NCBI GenBank assembly: GCA_946885915.1
Contig: CAMPHF010000005.1
Span: 124,001 to 188,000 of the forward strand
Source of the DNA: an uncultured Idiomarina sp.
GTDB taxonomy: Bacteria; Pseudomonadota; Gammaproteobacteria; Enterobacterales; Alteromonadaceae
Length of the DNA stretch: 64,000 nt
Direction of reading: 5' to 3'
Part shown: positions 30,530 to 38,541 of the stretch, one piece after another
Numbering within the stretch: position 1 is the first letter of the stretch
How the letters are laid out: each line of letters begins with the position of its first letter
The notes under the pieces: model-generated
What the model saw: only the letters and a program-made list of their open reading frames with translations
The model's database searches: none
Told to the model about the DNA's origin: nothing
Translations under genes and position numbers: made by a program

Positions 30530-31156
30530 TTACTCGGTGCCTACGTCATTACTTAAACCAGTACTTAAGCCAGCACTTAAGCCGGCAAACGGCAATACCA
30601 TCTCGGCCGCGGTGCAATAACAGTCGCCATCACAGACAGGACAGTGGTAGCCCTCTTCCAGCGACAAGGCTAACCAACGGCGCTTATGCTCACGAATGAG
30701 CTGACCCCCACACTTACTAAAATAGGAAAATGCACTATTGTTGGGGCTTTGCAGCCAAATATGCGCTAAGCCAGCCTGGCAGCCAAGCTGCTGTGCGGCA
30801 GCAACAGAGTGCATTAATAAGCCCCGGCCGACGCCTAAGCCACGGGCAGCCTCTAACACGGCTGCACATTTGAAATAACACATCTGGGCTGCTGGCACTG
30901 GCCATTCAGCGGGCGTGGTTTGATCATCGGTTGGCCAATGACCTGGGGCAAAGGTAATCCGCACCCCGACCAATTCATCAGCCACGAAGGCCAGCCAGTT
31001 AAGATTAACATCGCCGTGTTGGGCACGGGCTAAATAATCATGGAACGAACTTTCAGTGAGGTAGTTATCGCCGTGAACTTCGTTTGCAACACGCAAAACG
31101 GCGGCTTCATCAGCCGCCGTCATCGGACGATATACCACTTGCTTCGGATCACGCAT
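30530..31156 (-). CDS. GNAT-family N-acetyltransferase with a cysteine-rich C-terminus
   Basis: This 208-residue protein has a GNAT fold; the acetyl-CoA site is in ARGLGVGRGLLMH (residues ~103-116, R/Q-x2-G-x-G/A). After the catalytic domain comes a four-cysteine motif CPVCDGDCYC (spacing C-x2-C-x3-C-x-C) that could hold zinc or iron. The last ~15 residues contain the repeated unit AGLS/AGLS/TGLS, encoded by a 12-bp tandem repeat (30551-30586). Co-transcribed with the oxidase that starts 6 bp downstream, which suggests acetylation and oxidation of a shared amine substrate; this is inference. Confidence 0.82.
   Translation of the reverse strand: MRDPKQVVYRPMTAADEAAVLRVANEVHGDNYLTESSFHDYLARAQHGDVNLNWLAFVADELVGVRITFAPGHWPTDDQTTPAEWPVPAAQMCYFKCAAVLEAARGLGVGRGLLMHSVAAAQQLGCQAGLAHIWLQSPNNSAFSYFSKCGGQLIREHKRRWLALSLEEGYHCPVCDGDCYCTAAEMVLPFAGLSAGLSTGLSNDVGTE
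30551..30586. repeat. Three tandem 12-bp units inside the GNAT gene
   Basis: ACTTAAACCAGT, ACTTAAGCCAGC and ACTTAAGCCGGC follow each other directly. The unit is in frame (four codons), so slippage would lengthen or shorten the protein's tail without a frameshift. Confidence 0.85.
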
Positions 31157-31179
31157 AAACGATTCACCTTAGTGGTTGT

Positions 31180-31245
31180 GGCGTAGTCGTAGCTACGCCT
31201 ACATTATTATCTTGCTAGTAACGGTGGGTCACATTGCTGTGACCC
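31180..31245. other. Two hairpins between ahcY and the GNAT gene
   Basis: GGCGTAG (31180-31186) pairs with CTACGCC (31193-31199), and GGGTCACA (31226-31233) pairs perfectly with TGTGACCC (31238-31245) around TTGC. Neither has a clear U-tract on the minus strand, so they may be processing or Rho-related structures at the 3' end of the ahcY transcript. Confidence 0.45.
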
Positions 31246-31259
31246 TTTAGTCATGCCAA

Positions 31260-32636
31260 TTAGTAACGATAATCGTCAGACTTGAACGGACCTTCAACAC
31301 TCATGCCGATATAATCAGCTTGTTGCTGGGTCATTTTAGTGATCACCCCACCAAAACCTTGCACCATGTACTTGGCCACTTCTTCATCAAGCTGCTTAGG
31401 CAGTACTTCTACGCGCAACAGTTCAGCTTGTTCTGCTGCGGATTTCGCTGCAAATTGCTGCTCATACAAATGAATCTGCGCCAGTACTTGGTTGGCAAAG
31501 GAGCCGTCCATGATTCGGCTTGGATGACCGGTCGCATTACCCAAGTTCACTAAGCGGCCCTCAGAGAGCAACAACAAATAATCTTGCTCATCATCGCTAC
31601 GGTGAATTTTGTGTACTTGCGGCTTCACTTCATCCCAACGCCAATGCTTACGCATGTAGGCGGTATCGATTTCATTGTCGAAGTGGCCAATGTTACAGAC
31701 CACAGCAGTTGGCTTTAAGGCCGCTAACATATATTGGTCACAGACATTCACGTTACCCGTGGTCGTCACTAATAAGTCAGTGTTTTGCAGCAATTGGCGG
31801 TTAATGCCGTCGGCTGAACCGGTGTTGACACCGTTTAGGTAGGGTGACACCACTTCAAAGCCATCCATACAGGCTTGCATCGCGCAAATCGGGTCAATCT
31901 CGGTTACTTTTACGATCATGCCTTCTTGACGCAAGCTCGCTGCCGAACCTTTACCCACATCGCCGTAACCAATCACTAACGCTTTCTTACCTGACAGTAA
32001 GTGATCGGTAGCGCGTTTAATCGCGTCGTTCAACGAGTGACGGCAACCATATTTGTTGTCATTTTTCGACTTGGTGACGGCGTCATTTACGTTAATCGCT
32101 GGTACTTTCAAGGTGCCTTTTTTCAGCATCTCGAGTAAACGGTGCACACCGGTGGTGGTTTCTTCGGTAATACCATGAATGTTATCGAGCATTTGCGGGT
32201 ATTTTTCGTGAATGAGCAGGGTTAAATCACCACCGTCATCCAAAATCATATTGGCATCCCACAGCTGACCATTCTTTTTACAGGTTTGCTCTAAACACCA
32301 CTCGTATTCCTCTTCGGTTTCGCCTTTCCACGCAAACACGGGAATGCCAGCTGCTGCCATTGCCGCCGCAGCGTGGTCTTGGGTCGAGAAAATGTTGCAC
32401 GATGACCAGCGCACTTCAGCACCAAGTTCAACCAGGGTTTCAATTAATACCGCAGTTTGAATAGTCATGTGGATACAGCCAATAATGCGCGCGCCCTGTA
32501 ATGGCTTGCTGGCGGCATATTTGCGGCGAATGGTCATTAATGCCGGCATTTCTGATTCCGCAATTGAAATTTCTTTGCGGCCCCAAGCGGCTAAGTTAAT
32601 GTCTGCTACTTTGTAATCTTCGCGTAAGTTTGTCAT
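31260..32636 (-). CDS. ahcY: S-adenosylhomocysteinase
   Basis: AhcY hydrolyses S-adenosylhomocysteine to adenosine and homocysteine, which relieves inhibition of methyltransferases. The 458-residue protein has the NAD-binding motif [13 protein letters not shown], the [12 protein letters not shown] substrate segment, and the C-terminal lysine/tyrosine NAD-contacting tail ending in ...SDDYRY. The ATG at 32636 has AAAGG upstream. It lies 28 bp downstream of adenosine kinase in one operon, so both products of its reaction (adenosine) and its removal are coupled. I do not see an SAH riboswitch. Confidence 0.98.
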   Translation of the reverse strand: MTNLREDYKVADINLAAWGRKEISIAESEMPALMTIRRKYAASKPLQGARIIGCIHMTIQTAVLIETLVELGAEVRWSSCNIFSTQDHAAAAMAAAGIPVFAWKGETEEEYEWCLEQTCKKNGQLWDANMILDDGGDLTLLIHEKYPQMLDNIHGITEETTTGVHRLLEMLKKGTLKVPAINVNDAVTKSKNDNKYGCRHSLNDAIKRATDHLLSGKKALVIGYGDVGKGSAASLRQEGMIVKVTEIDPICAMQACMDGFEVVSPYLNGVNTGSADGINRQLLQNTDLLVTTTGNVNVCDQYMLAALKPTAVVCNIGHFDNEIDTAYMRKHWRWDEVKPQVHKIHRSDDEQDYLLLLSEGRLVNLGNATGHPSRIMDGSFANQVLAQIHLYEQQFAAKSAAEQAELLRVEVLPKQLDEEVAKYMVQGFGGVITKMTQQQADYIGMSVEGPFKSDDYRY

Positions 32637-32664
32637 GCGATACCTTTTATCTGTAGGGCAACAG

Positions 32665-33684
32665 CTATTCGGAAAGCGCTGCTGCGGGTAATTCGAGCGT
32701 CGACAACAAGCGTTGTTGTTGCTGCGGGCTTAAGCGCGGGCCAAACTCGGTGACGATTTCTGCCGCCGCATGGCTGGCAAGGCGTCCTGCCTCCGCTAAA
32801 CTTAAACCACGGGTTAAGCCGAATAGCATAGCGCCAGAAAACATATCGCCAGCACCATTTGTATCGACCGCGGTTACTGGTACGCCTGGAATCGCAATTT
32901 GGCGCACTCCATCACCCAATAAAGCGCCATTTTTTCCAAGCGTAATGGCAACCGTATTGGCGTATTGTTGTAATTCGCGCATGGCGGCTTGCGGGTCCGC
33001 CTCACCGGTTAACAAGTGTGCTTCTTCTTGATTACAGAACAGCACATCAACGCCACCTTCAAGAATTAAATCGATACCATCACGGAAGTATTTTACCATG
33101 GCCGGGTCGGAACAGGTCACGGCTAATTTGGTGCCGTGTTTACGCGCCAGCGCTTTGGCGTGGGCGATGGCCTCGCGCGCAATATTGGAGGTGATAAGGT
33201 AGCCTTCAATGTACAAATACTCAGCGGCCGCTATGGCTGCCTCGTCCAGCTCGGCGACTGATAAATCTGCAGTGATCCCCAAGAAGGTGCGCATGGTTCG
33301 CTCCGCATCTGGGGTGACCATGACTAAGCAACGGCCGGTTTTGCCATCGTAATTCTGCGCAGCTAAGTTGGTGCGAATACCAACCCGTTCCAGATCTTGC
33401 CGATAAAAGCGACCAGCTTCATCGTTGGCAACTTTGCAGCAATAAAACGCCTGCCCACCAAATTGGGCAAAGGCCACTAAAGAGTTTGCTGCTGAACCAC
33501 CGCCAGATTGCTTTTTCAGCTCGCCACGTTGGCTAAGCTCAGCGATGAGTCGGTCTTGGTCGGCTTCTTCGATCAGCGTCATCATGCCTTTTTCGATACC
33601 GTGTTGGCGCAAAAACTCGTCATTGACTTCGAATTCTTGGTCGACCAAGGCGTTGCCGATCCCTACTACGTCTAAGGATTTCAT
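32665..33684 (-). CDS. Adenosine kinase (PfkB family)
   Basis: This 339-residue ribokinase-fold enzyme should phosphorylate adenosine to AMP. PfkB signatures are present: the [17 protein letters not shown] segment near residue 60 and the catalytic/anion-hole motif [12 protein letters not shown] near residue 270. The start [16 protein letters not shown] is typical of this bacterial adenosine-kinase group. It is upstream of ahcY, and removal of adenosine would pull the reversible SAH hydrolase toward hydrolysis. The substrate call rests partly on this context. A TATACT hexamer on the minus strand (33728-33733) may be part of its promoter. Confidence 0.9.
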   Translation of the reverse strand: MKSLDVVGIGNALVDQEFEVNDEFLRQHGIEKGMMTLIEEADQDRLIAELSQRGELKKQSGGGSAANSLVAFAQFGGQAFYCCKVANDEAGRFYRQDLERVGIRTNLAAQNYDGKTGRCLVMVTPDAERTMRTFLGITADLSVAELDEAAIAAAEYLYIEGYLITSNIAREAIAHAKALARKHGTKLAVTCSDPAMVKYFRDGIDLILEGGVDVLFCNQEEAHLLTGEADPQAAMRELQQYANTVAITLGKNGALLGDGVRQIAIPGVPVTAVDTNGAGDMFSGAMLFGLTRGLSLAEAGRLASHAAAEIVTEFGPRLSPQQQQRLLSTLELPAAALSE

Positions 33685-33783
33685 ACTCTCTCGTTGGCTG
33701 CTAGAGCTCTCATTTTTCCGGCCGCACAGTATACAAGATTTTGTAGCAAAGTGGCCAGTCTGAAGTCTGACTGTGCCGGCTAA

Positions 33784-34785
33784 TTACCATGCCGAGGTTA
33801 GCAGTAGGGTGCCTATGCTATAAGCGAGCGCTGCGGCTATCAGTAACAGGTCAAAAATACCGGTAACACGGCGCGATATGGCCATTAAGGTAGCAGCAGT
33901 TTCGGCGCTTAATTGGGCCGGTAGCGGTGGGCCAAAGCGTTGGCGTCGAACCCGCGCACCCTGAAATTGAATGGGACCGCCCAGTGGTGCTTGTAATAAT
34001 TGCGCGAGTGCACTGAAAAGTGCGCGTTGGGCCGGTGACCAGTGGCTCGCAGCCGACGTTTGCCCAAGGCTATGCAGTTGACGCTGCAGGGTGCGCGGAC
34101 CGCGCACCACCAGCAAACTTAGCCAGAGCAGCGGCAATAGTGTGATCGCGCCCAGCGTATCGATAACTAGTTGTAACAGGTTCACCACCCGCGCAAAGCC
34201 TTGTAAGCGCTGATGGCCAGGCGGCCATTGCCAGGATAGCTCGGCAACGCCGCGCAGTGCTAAAGCCAGAATTGGACCACCCAGCAAAAAGCCAAGCCAT
34301 GGTAAGTAGTGTTGTTGGTACCAACTTAACCAATGTAAATCACCGCCGGCACGGGCGAGACCAAGTGGGGATAAGCTGGCGCTATCGCGCCCATCGAGGA
34401 ACCGTAATTGTTCCCGCGCGACATTTTTTTGGCGCTTGGCCAGCGCTTGCTCGAGCCGCGTGAGTGCAATTCTGGCCGGCGCTTGATAGAGCGCGAGCCA
34501 CAGTAAGATGGCTGCGATCGCAGCGGGAATTTCGCTGAGTTCGTAAAAGAACCAAGCCGGTAGTAACAATAGGATCAGCAGTAACCAAGTTGCCAGTAAC
34601 CCCGCTAACTGCTGTTGCGGTAGCGTATCGCGTTGGGGGCGCCAGGCGCGGCGGAAGCATTGTTGGGCAAATAATGTAAATAAACTAAACGGATGGTAGC
34701 CCGGCGGCACTGGCCACCAGCGCTCCAACAGTAACACCCCGGCGGCTATCACCGCTGGGGTGCTGAGTAGTGCTAGGCTTAGCAT
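33784..34785 (-). CDS. Divergent CbiB/CobD-like membrane protein
   Basis: This 333-residue protein has several TM segments (about residues 5-22, 62-82, 88-104, 160-180, 208-228 and the C-terminus). Local matches to CbiB (adenosylcobinamide-phosphate synthase) are FLDGRDSASL (CbiB GRDTSQL) near residue 130 and LGGPIQFQGARV (CbiB LGGPNxYxGxRV) near 275. The CbiB core between them, usually ETVAENTVDG, is not recognisable: the corresponding stretch reads ARAGGDLHWLSWYQQ. No other cobalamin gene is in the window. It is therefore a family member of uncertain, perhaps non-cobalamin, function. It follows the DUF2726 gene by 17 bp. Confidence 0.7.
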   Translation of the reverse strand: MLSLALLSTPAVIAAGVLLLERWWPVPPGYHPFSLFTLFAQQCFRRAWRPQRDTLPQQQLAGLLATWLLLILLLLPAWFFYELSEIPAAIAAILLWLALYQAPARIALTRLEQALAKRQKNVAREQLRFLDGRDSASLSPLGLARAGGDLHWLSWYQQHYLPWLGFLLGGPILALALRGVAELSWQWPPGHQRLQGFARVVNLLQLVIDTLGAITLLPLLWLSLLVVRGPRTLQRQLHSLGQTSAASHWSPAQRALFSALAQLLQAPLGGPIQFQGARVRRQRFGPPLPAQLSAETAATLMAISRRVTGIFDLLLIAAALAYSIGTLLLTSAW

Positions 34786-34802
34786 TTAGGACATGGGGTG
34801 GC

Positions 34803-35501
34803 TCATGCAGCCGCGACCTCGTTATTGTTAGGCAGTCGGCGCGGATTACGGCTCGGCAGAGCGGCTGAACTCGGCGCAGGTAATGCATCGCCGTATATTT
34901 CATCTTCATTCAGCACTTGGCGACGGGTTGCCAGCGCCTGTGAACCAAGCGGACGAGTGATCGCTGCTTTGGTTTTTGCGGGTCGTGGCACTGCCGCGCG
35001 CACTGGCTCTGCTTGCATGATCTTGCCATGAATGTAATCGCGCATATCGGCGATACGATAGCCCGGTTTGGCTTTAAAGCGCAAGAACGGAATACCGGCG
35101 GCAGCTAGGGTGTTTTTCAAGAACCAGTTGCGTTTAGCTTGCTCGCCATTACCGTTGGCAGGTTCGAGTTCAATCGCCGCACGCACCTGCATGGTTTCGC
35201 GGTCGCACAACACATAATCGAGCACGCGTTGGCTGGCCTTATTTTGCGCTGAGCGAATGGTGGAACGCGAGACGTTTTGCCGCACCGCCACAATATCGTT
35301 CAAGCGCACTTTGGTGAAAATGCGAAAATCGTCGCCGATGGACTTTTCTAAGAGTGTCAAAAATTGCGCTTCAACCTGACTACAGAGCGCATCTTCACGC
35401 GCACGATAAGGGTAGGGCGCGTAGCTATCGGTGAGTCGAGTGGCAAGTAAAGCCACGCCAACCAAGGCCACTACAAATAAAAACAAGATAACTTCCATCA
35501 T
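34803..35501 (-). CDS. Membrane-anchored DUF2726 protein
   Basis: This 232-residue protein starts with one TM segment (MMEVILFLFVVALVGVALLA, residues 1-20). The cytoplasmic part (residues ~30-160) matches DUF2726, a domain with a restriction-endonuclease-like pattern: VLDYVLCDRETMQ, AAIELEPAN and KRNWFLKNTLAAAGIPFLRFKA. The E-x-E/KN...L-x-x-AGIP order is seen in nuclease-like relatives, but activity is unproven. The C-terminal ~70 residues are Arg/Pro/Ala-rich and probably disordered. The start codon directly follows the T-run of the folE2 terminator, whose hairpin carries TGAGG, the only visible ribosome-binding site. Confidence 0.8.
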   Translation of the reverse strand: MMEVILFLFVVALVGVALLATRLTDSYAPYPYRAREDALCSQVEAQFLTLLEKSIGDDFRIFTKVRLNDIVAVRQNVSRSTIRSAQNKASQRVLDYVLCDRETMQVRAAIELEPANGNGEQAKRNWFLKNTLAAAGIPFLRFKAKPGYRIADMRDYIHGKIMQAEPVRAAVPRPAKTKAAITRPLGSQALATRRQVLNEDEIYGDALPAPSSAALPSRNPRRLPNNNEVAAA

Positions 35502-35539
35502 AAAAAAACCTCATCAACCATTTGACGTTGATGAGGTTT
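35502..35539 (-). terminator. folE2 terminator overlapping the ribosome-binding site of the DUF2726 gene
   Basis: A 13-bp perfect stem (35506-35518 with 35527-35539; minus-strand arms AAACCTCATCAAC and GTTGATGAGGTTT) with an 8-base loop is followed on the minus strand by T7, which ends at the ATG of the DUF2726 gene. Confidence 0.88.
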
Positions 35540-35586
35540 CTGCAAGCTGCGTGCCAATAAAGGTTATCGGCCACAAAAGCTGTGAT

Positions 35587-36564
35587 TTAGTACTTGTACC
35601 CGCCTTGCACACCTTTGGTGGTGACACTCACCGCGTCGTGCGCATGCAATGACTCGTAGTGATTTACCCGGATCCAGAAGTCGGTAAATACCGGCATTTG
35701 GTTGAGAGCGGCTTGCAAGCGGCGCGATGCATCTTCAACGAACATCAGGTTTTGCCCATTTAAGCGGGCAAATTCTTGCTCATCTTCACGTTTTACCGCG
35801 GCTTGAACCGGGGTTTTTAAGGCGTCTTCGATACCGTCAATCAGCGCAATAATCGGCAGCTCAGTGACTTCTTCGCCCATGGTTACTTTTACTTCGGCAA
35901 TTGAGCGCTGGCTGTGTGGTGTGGCCACAATACCTTCAGTGCTGCCTAACCAATCATGCATGGTAGCGGCATCGATTTGGTCTTGACCGGCAAATTTTGC
36001 CGCAAACGCTTCTTGAATAAGCTGCCGAGCTAAGGCTGCTGAGCATGGACAGGTTGATGAATATGGTACTTCAACCCCAAGTTCGAGGCGCAGGTGGCCA
36101 TCATCATAAACACCCGTCACAGTCACCGGATAAGCTTTCCAGCCCTGTTTTTTCGAGATCAACGATTTGCGGCGCAAATGGTAATCGAAGTTAAATTTCA
36201 CGAAGGCTTGGTCGGCGAGGCCGTCGTGACTCTTAATAAAGTCACGCAGCAGCTCCTGCAACGAGCTATGCGACAACACGTCGTTGTTCGATAATTCTTC
36301 GAGCAACAAATAGAGGCGCGACATGTGAATGCCTTTGGCTTTCGGGTCAGTCAGGTTCACAAAAGCTTCAACTTTGGCGCTTACTTGACGATCCGGCTCG
36401 CCGCTGGCGGCCACCATGAGTGGAATTTCGATGTTACTCATGCCAACCCAGTCGAGCGCACCTTCAGTTTGGGCGCTAGTTTGGTTCGCGATATCGGGCA
36501 TAGCGGTAGTGGTCGCATTCGGCATGCTTAAACGGCTCCGAGATGTATTTAATGTATCTGGCAT
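35587..36564 (-). CDS. folE2: GTP cyclohydrolase FolE2 (type IB)
   Basis: FolE2 opens GTP to 7,8-dihydroneopterin triphosphate, the first step of folate and queuosine synthesis, and in other bacteria is used when zinc is scarce because it accepts other metals. The 325-residue protein has the family's active-site Cys in YSSTCPCSA, the [11 protein letters not shown] segment and the [17 protein letters not shown] stretch. The start is uncertain: ATG 36564 (used here) or ATG 36525, which has GGAG 10 bp upstream; the conserved part begins only near residue 40. I see no obvious Zur box. A terminator follows at 35502-35539. Confidence 0.94.
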   Translation of the reverse strand: MPDTLNTSRSRLSMPNATTTAMPDIANQTSAQTEGALDWVGMSNIEIPLMVAASGEPDRQVSAKVEAFVNLTDPKAKGIHMSRLYLLLEELSNNDVLSHSSLQELLRDFIKSHDGLADQAFVKFNFDYHLRRKSLISKKQGWKAYPVTVTGVYDDGHLRLELGVEVPYSSTCPCSAALARQLIQEAFAAKFAGQDQIDAATMHDWLGSTEGIVATPHSQRSIAEVKVTMGEEVTELPIIALIDGIEDALKTPVQAAVKREDEQEFARLNGQNLMFVEDASRRLQAALNQMPVFTDFWIRVNHYESLHAHDAVSVTTKGVQGGYKY

Positions 36565-36676
36565 AAAAAAGACTCGTAGTATATCAAAAAGTGCCTACAA
36601 TGAGGTAGCCCATCGTCCATGCAAGTGTTACGCAAGTCTGCGTCAACAAGTTCACTCGAGCCAATTGAAAATAGCG

Positions 36677-37057
36677 ATGACCATGACCGCAAATTCAGAA
36701 TTCAATCCGCAGCAAGCGCAACAGCACCTCGATCTTGACCTCTTGACTCAGTATCGCCAAATGTTGGGTGCAGACGGCATCGCAGACACCGTCAACTTAC
36801 TGCTACAAGTGCTGCCATCCTACTTTGAGGCCTTGCATGCGTTGGCTGCAGCTCAGTCAGAGACCGAATTAAGACAGCAGGCACACAAAGCCAAAAGCGC
36901 CTGTCGTTCCGGCGGGCTTAAGGTGTGCGGGGATATGTTAGCCGCGCTCGAAAAGGGCGCATGGACAAACGCTGAGTTACCGACGTTATTGCAGACTTTG
37001 GAACAAGAGTACGAACTGGCAAGTGCCCACCTGCAGCGCTGGCTGCAGGCAGGTTAA
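36677..37057 (+). CDS. Free-standing Hpt phosphotransfer protein (HptA-like)
   Basis: This 126-residue protein is a single histidine-phosphotransfer domain: a four-helix bundle with the phospho-accepting His70 in the motif QQAHKAKSACRSGG. It has no other domain. Shewanella uses a separate HptA protein to pass phosphate from the ArcS kinase to ArcA; here the gene converges on arcA with a 7-bp gap, which supports the same role. The ATG at 36677 (or 36683) is chosen because the upstream frame lies over folE2 and is not Hpt-like. The ribosome-binding site is weak. Confidence 0.85.
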   Translation: MTMTANSEFNPQQAQQHLDLDLLTQYRQMLGADGIADTVNLLLQVLPSYFEALHALAAAQSETELRQQAHKAKSACRSGGLKVCGDMLAALEKGAWTNAELPTLLQTLEQEYELASAHLQRWLQAG

Positions 37058-37064
37058 GCAGTCT

Positions 37065-37793
37065 TTAGCCGACCCGGTTGGCGGTCACATCGCCAACAAA
37101 GCGGTAACCTTCACCATGAATAGTAGTGATCAGGTTTGGCGTATCTGGATGAGACTCGAAATGCCGGCGGATCCGACGAATCGCTACGTCTACGGTACGG
37201 TCGTTTGGCCGAAGCTCGCGATCAAGCATTTTCTTCACTAAGGTTTCGCGGTCAAGAATTTTGCCCGGATTGGTTAAGAATAATTCCATGGCGCGATATT
37301 CACTTTTCGGTAACCGAAACACCTTGCGCTCAGGTGAAAACAAGCAGCGGCTGTCGCTATCGAGTTTCCAACCGTTAAATTCAAAAATAACGCTATCGTG
37401 GCCAACCGGTTGTTGTTGCGACTTCAGCGCTTCAATCCGCCGATATAAGTTACGCACTCGGATCAGCAATTCTTTCGGGTTATACGGTTTGATCAGGTAA
37501 TCGTCAGCGCCAATCTCCAGCGCTAATAAGCGATCATCTTCACTGTCGCGGCCGGTTAAAAACACCAACCCAATATTCTCTCGCTCGCGCAATGACTCTG
37601 CCAATTCAATACCGTTCTTACCCGGCAGGTTCACGTCCATAATCACTAAGTCAATTGACTGTTGCGACATGATACGTTCCATTTGCATACCATCGGCCGC
37701 ATCAAATACTTCGTAGCCTTCTTGTTGGAATAAGCGTGTAAGAGTTTGGCGGGTTACCACTTCATCTTCCACGATCAGAATTTTGGCGCTCAT
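37065..37793 (-). CDS. arcA: Aerobic respiration control response regulator ArcA
   Basis: This 242-residue OmpR-type regulator has a receiver domain with the phospho-acceptor Asp53 (LVIMDVNLPGKNG) and K in DDYLIKPYNPKEL, then a winged-helix DNA-binding domain ending in HGEGYRFVGD. It aligns with E. coli ArcA along its length (e.g. PNDRTVDVAIRRIRRHFES). ArcA represses TCA-cycle genes when oxygen is low; acnB and mdh in this window are candidate targets by family knowledge. No arcB is present; an Hpt protein gene converges on it and a YfiR/kinase pair lies upstream on the same strand. Confidence 0.96.
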   Translation of the reverse strand: MSAKILIVEDEVVTRQTLTRLFQQEGYEVFDAADGMQMERIMSQQSIDLVIMDVNLPGKNGIELAESLRERENIGLVFLTGRDSEDDRLLALEIGADDYLIKPYNPKELLIRVRNLYRRIEALKSQQQPVGHDSVIFEFNGWKLDSDSRCLFSPERKVFRLPKSEYRAMELFLTNPGKILDRETLVKKMLDRELRPNDRTVDVAIRRIRRHFESHPDTPNLITTIHGEGYRFVGDVTANRVG

Positions 37794-37932
37794 AACTCAG
37801 TTCCGTTGGTTTATCGACAGTGATTGGACTCGTATTGCCACTCGAGATGTTGACTGATTTTGTCACAAACATGTCGATTAGCGAAAACGAAAGATACACT
37901 AATTGTACAAAAAATTGCCTAAGTTTAACACG

Positions 37933-38538
37933 TTATTCTTCATCTGGGTAAAATCGTGTCACCTGCATAAGCCTTGAACGCAGACTAATATCACTCTGAT
38001 TTAGTATATTGCGATTGATATAGAGCCGAACCCGGCGATTTTCAAAGCTGAGACTGCCCATTCCACCTTGCTCAATAAAGCGTAAATCGTCACTCAGCAC
38101 TAGCGTGCGTTTGGCATAATCGTGCAACAGCGCCACCGGCCAGTGTTGCAGAGCGTCGTAGGTACCAAAAATGACGTGACAATATTGGCCGCGCCAATGG
38201 TTGGTGAGGGTATTGGGTTCAGTAAAGCGATGTAGGTCAATATTCGCCAGCGTAGTTTGCTCGCGAAACCATAAATAAACGTCATTCTCAGCACTAGCAC
38301 TTAAGTCGGCGTTCGCTTGCTCATCCACACTGCCTAAAAAGCAAAACTGCGCGCGGGTGTCGGTGTCTGTCGCCAACTGTGGCAGACTGTGCCAATTCAC
38401 AAAATGCACTAACTGCTGCAAAAACCGCGCTTGTGCGGCGGCGTTATTCGCCTCTGCCGCCGGTTGCGCCGCGACCATGTGACTGCCAAGCCCGAGCACT
38501 AACCAACCTAAACTGGATAGATAGTGAGCGGCGCGCAT
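37933..38538 (-). CDS. YfiR-like (DUF4154) periplasmic protein
   Basis: This 201-residue protein has a signal peptide (cleavage after VAAQ, residue ~25) and a mature domain with the YfiR/DUF4154 signature: FVNWH near the start and EQGGMGSLSFENRRVRLYIN near the end, followed by ISLRSRLMQVTRF. In Pseudomonas YfiR binds the periplasmic part of the diguanylate cyclase YfiN and holds it inactive. Here the partner is most likely the sensor kinase whose gene ends 3 bp upstream and which has a CHASE8-like periplasmic domain of the YfiN type. AAGGA precedes the ATG at 38538. Confidence 0.85.
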   Translation of the reverse strand: MRAAHYLSSLGWLVLGLGSHMVAAQPAAEANNAAAQARFLQQLVHFVNWHSLPQLATDTDTRAQFCFLGSVDEQANADLSASAENDVYLWFREQTTLANIDLHRFTEPNTLTNHWRGQYCHVIFGTYDALQHWPVALLHDYAKRTLVLSDDLRFIEQGGMGSLSFENRRVRLYINRNILNQSDISLRSRLMQVTRFYPDEE

Positions 38539-38541
38539 CCT

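Noticed and set aside
33685..33783. SAH riboswitch before adenosine kinase-ahcY
   Set aside because: I could not find the conserved pseudoknot sequence pattern; only short repeats and a possible -10 box are visible.
36565..36676. Zur-type operator before folE2
   Set aside because: No palindrome of the expected kind is seen, although folE2 is zinc-regulated in some bacteria.
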